Of a stretch of 64,000 nt of DNA, positions 63,820-64,000 are shown one piece after another. The stretch lies in assembly GCA_028283765.1 (NCBI GenBank), contig JAPWJY010000002.1, forward strand, positions 186,001 to 250,000, in the 5' to 3' direction. The notes below the pieces were generated by a model that saw only the letters and a list, made by a program, of their open reading frames with translations, ran no database searches and had not been told where the DNA came from. Both the position numbers and the translations under genes were made by a program. The stretch comes from Parvibaculaceae bacterium. Lineage in GTDB: Bacteria > Pseudomonadota > Alphaproteobacteria > Parvibaculales > Parvibaculaceae. The stretch's first letter is position 1. The number at the start of each line of letters is the position of its first letter.

Positions 63820-64000
63820 TCAGTCCCGGCTCATGCCGAGTTCGGCCAGACGCGCCAGATAGACGGCCCATTTCTCGTCATGGGTCTCGCCCAGCTCGTA
63901 GAGATAATCCCAGGTGAAAAGCCCGCTGTCATGGCCATCGCCGAACAGCAGCCTGACGGCATAATTGCCGACGGGCTCAAGCCGCTCGATGGTGACATCG
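63820..64000 (-). CDS. DUF971 domain protein (5' end beyond window)
   Basis: The last ~59 residues (beginning DVTIERLEPVGNYAVRLLFG and ending LAELGMSRD) match the DUF971 family, also found at the N-terminus of gamma-butyrobetaine hydroxylase and near Fe-S or respiratory genes. GDGHDSGLFTWDYLYEL is the family signature. The start lies outside the window. Function of stand-alone members is uncertain. Confidence 0.88.
   Translation of the reverse strand, partial: DVTIERLEPVGNYAVRLLFGDGHDSGLFTWDYLYELGETHDEKWAVYLARLAELGMSRD

Overview
The window is a continuous GC-rich chromosomal segment of a Gram-negative alphaproteobacterium. I infer the class from several things read directly: an Irr-type Fur-family regulator next to fabA, a bacterial Mic60/mitofilin gene inside a hemC-hemD-mic60-hemY block, a FYDLN-acid (TIGR02300-like) protein divergent from aroA-cmk-rpsA, an Hsp20/DUF1150 pair, a long-form HPF, and the lptC-lptA-lptB-rpoN-hpf-ptsN cluster. 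The genus cannot be assigned from the sequence alone. No phage, transposon, CRISPR array or rRNA operon was seen. Coding density is very high and most genes are housekeeping.

Layout. 1-4.1 kb (minus): tsaB (cut by the window edge), a RutE-like nitroreductase, a NifU/NFU Fe-S protein, a DUF2333 membrane protein and trpS. 4.3-11 kb: cueR with its own operator, a glutathione S-transferase, queG, a TPR protein, an NAD-dependent epimerase-like protein, an ABHD10-like hydrolase, a GT4 glycosyltransferase and infC, which appears to start at an ATA codon. 11-20.5 kb: a 2-hydroxyacid dehydrogenase, an SH3 protein, argG, ppa, then a coupled folD-aldo/keto reductase-beta-lactamase-like operon, yggT-yggU, tRNA-Ala(CGC) and tsaD. 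20.6-31.6 kb: hemC-hemD-mic60-hemY, a GGDEF/EAL phosphodiesterase, acs, an LptA-like paralogue, and a PuuD-like hydrolase followed by a glutamine-synthetase-like gene broken by a one-base frameshift. 31.6-42.5 kb: an erythrin, irr, fabA-fabB-fabI, murJ, katA, a YpfJ-type zinc protease, an NDUFA9-like protein, lapA, ihfB and sppA. 42.6-54 kb: rpsA-cmk-aroA, the FYDLN protein, tRNA-Ala(GGC), a TetR regulator divergent from a Baeyer-Villiger monooxygenase with two matching operators between them, YaiI, a BaiN-type flavoprotein, a second GS-like ligase and mntH. 54-64 kb: sodB, hsp20-DUF1150, the ptsN-hpf-rpoN-lptBAC cluster, an RNase D, tRNA-Leu(CAG), a UbiH-type hydroxylase and a partial DUF971 gene.

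How the parts fit. Envelope building is served by lptABC, murJ, lapA, fabA/B/I and cmk-aroA-rpsA-ihfB. Iron and oxidative stress are served by irr, katA, sodB, the erythrin, mntH and an Fe-S carrier. Near-identical 17-bp elements resembling the Irr ICE motif lie at exactly the same distance (27-43 nt) upstream of the start codons of katA and sodB. The strongest oddities are that pair of sites, the frameshifted GS-like ligase, a beta-lactamase-fold protein that has lost its catalytic Ser and Lys and carries a membrane domain inserted into the fold, the twin TetR operators, and the ATA start of infC. I found no clearly new multi-gene system.
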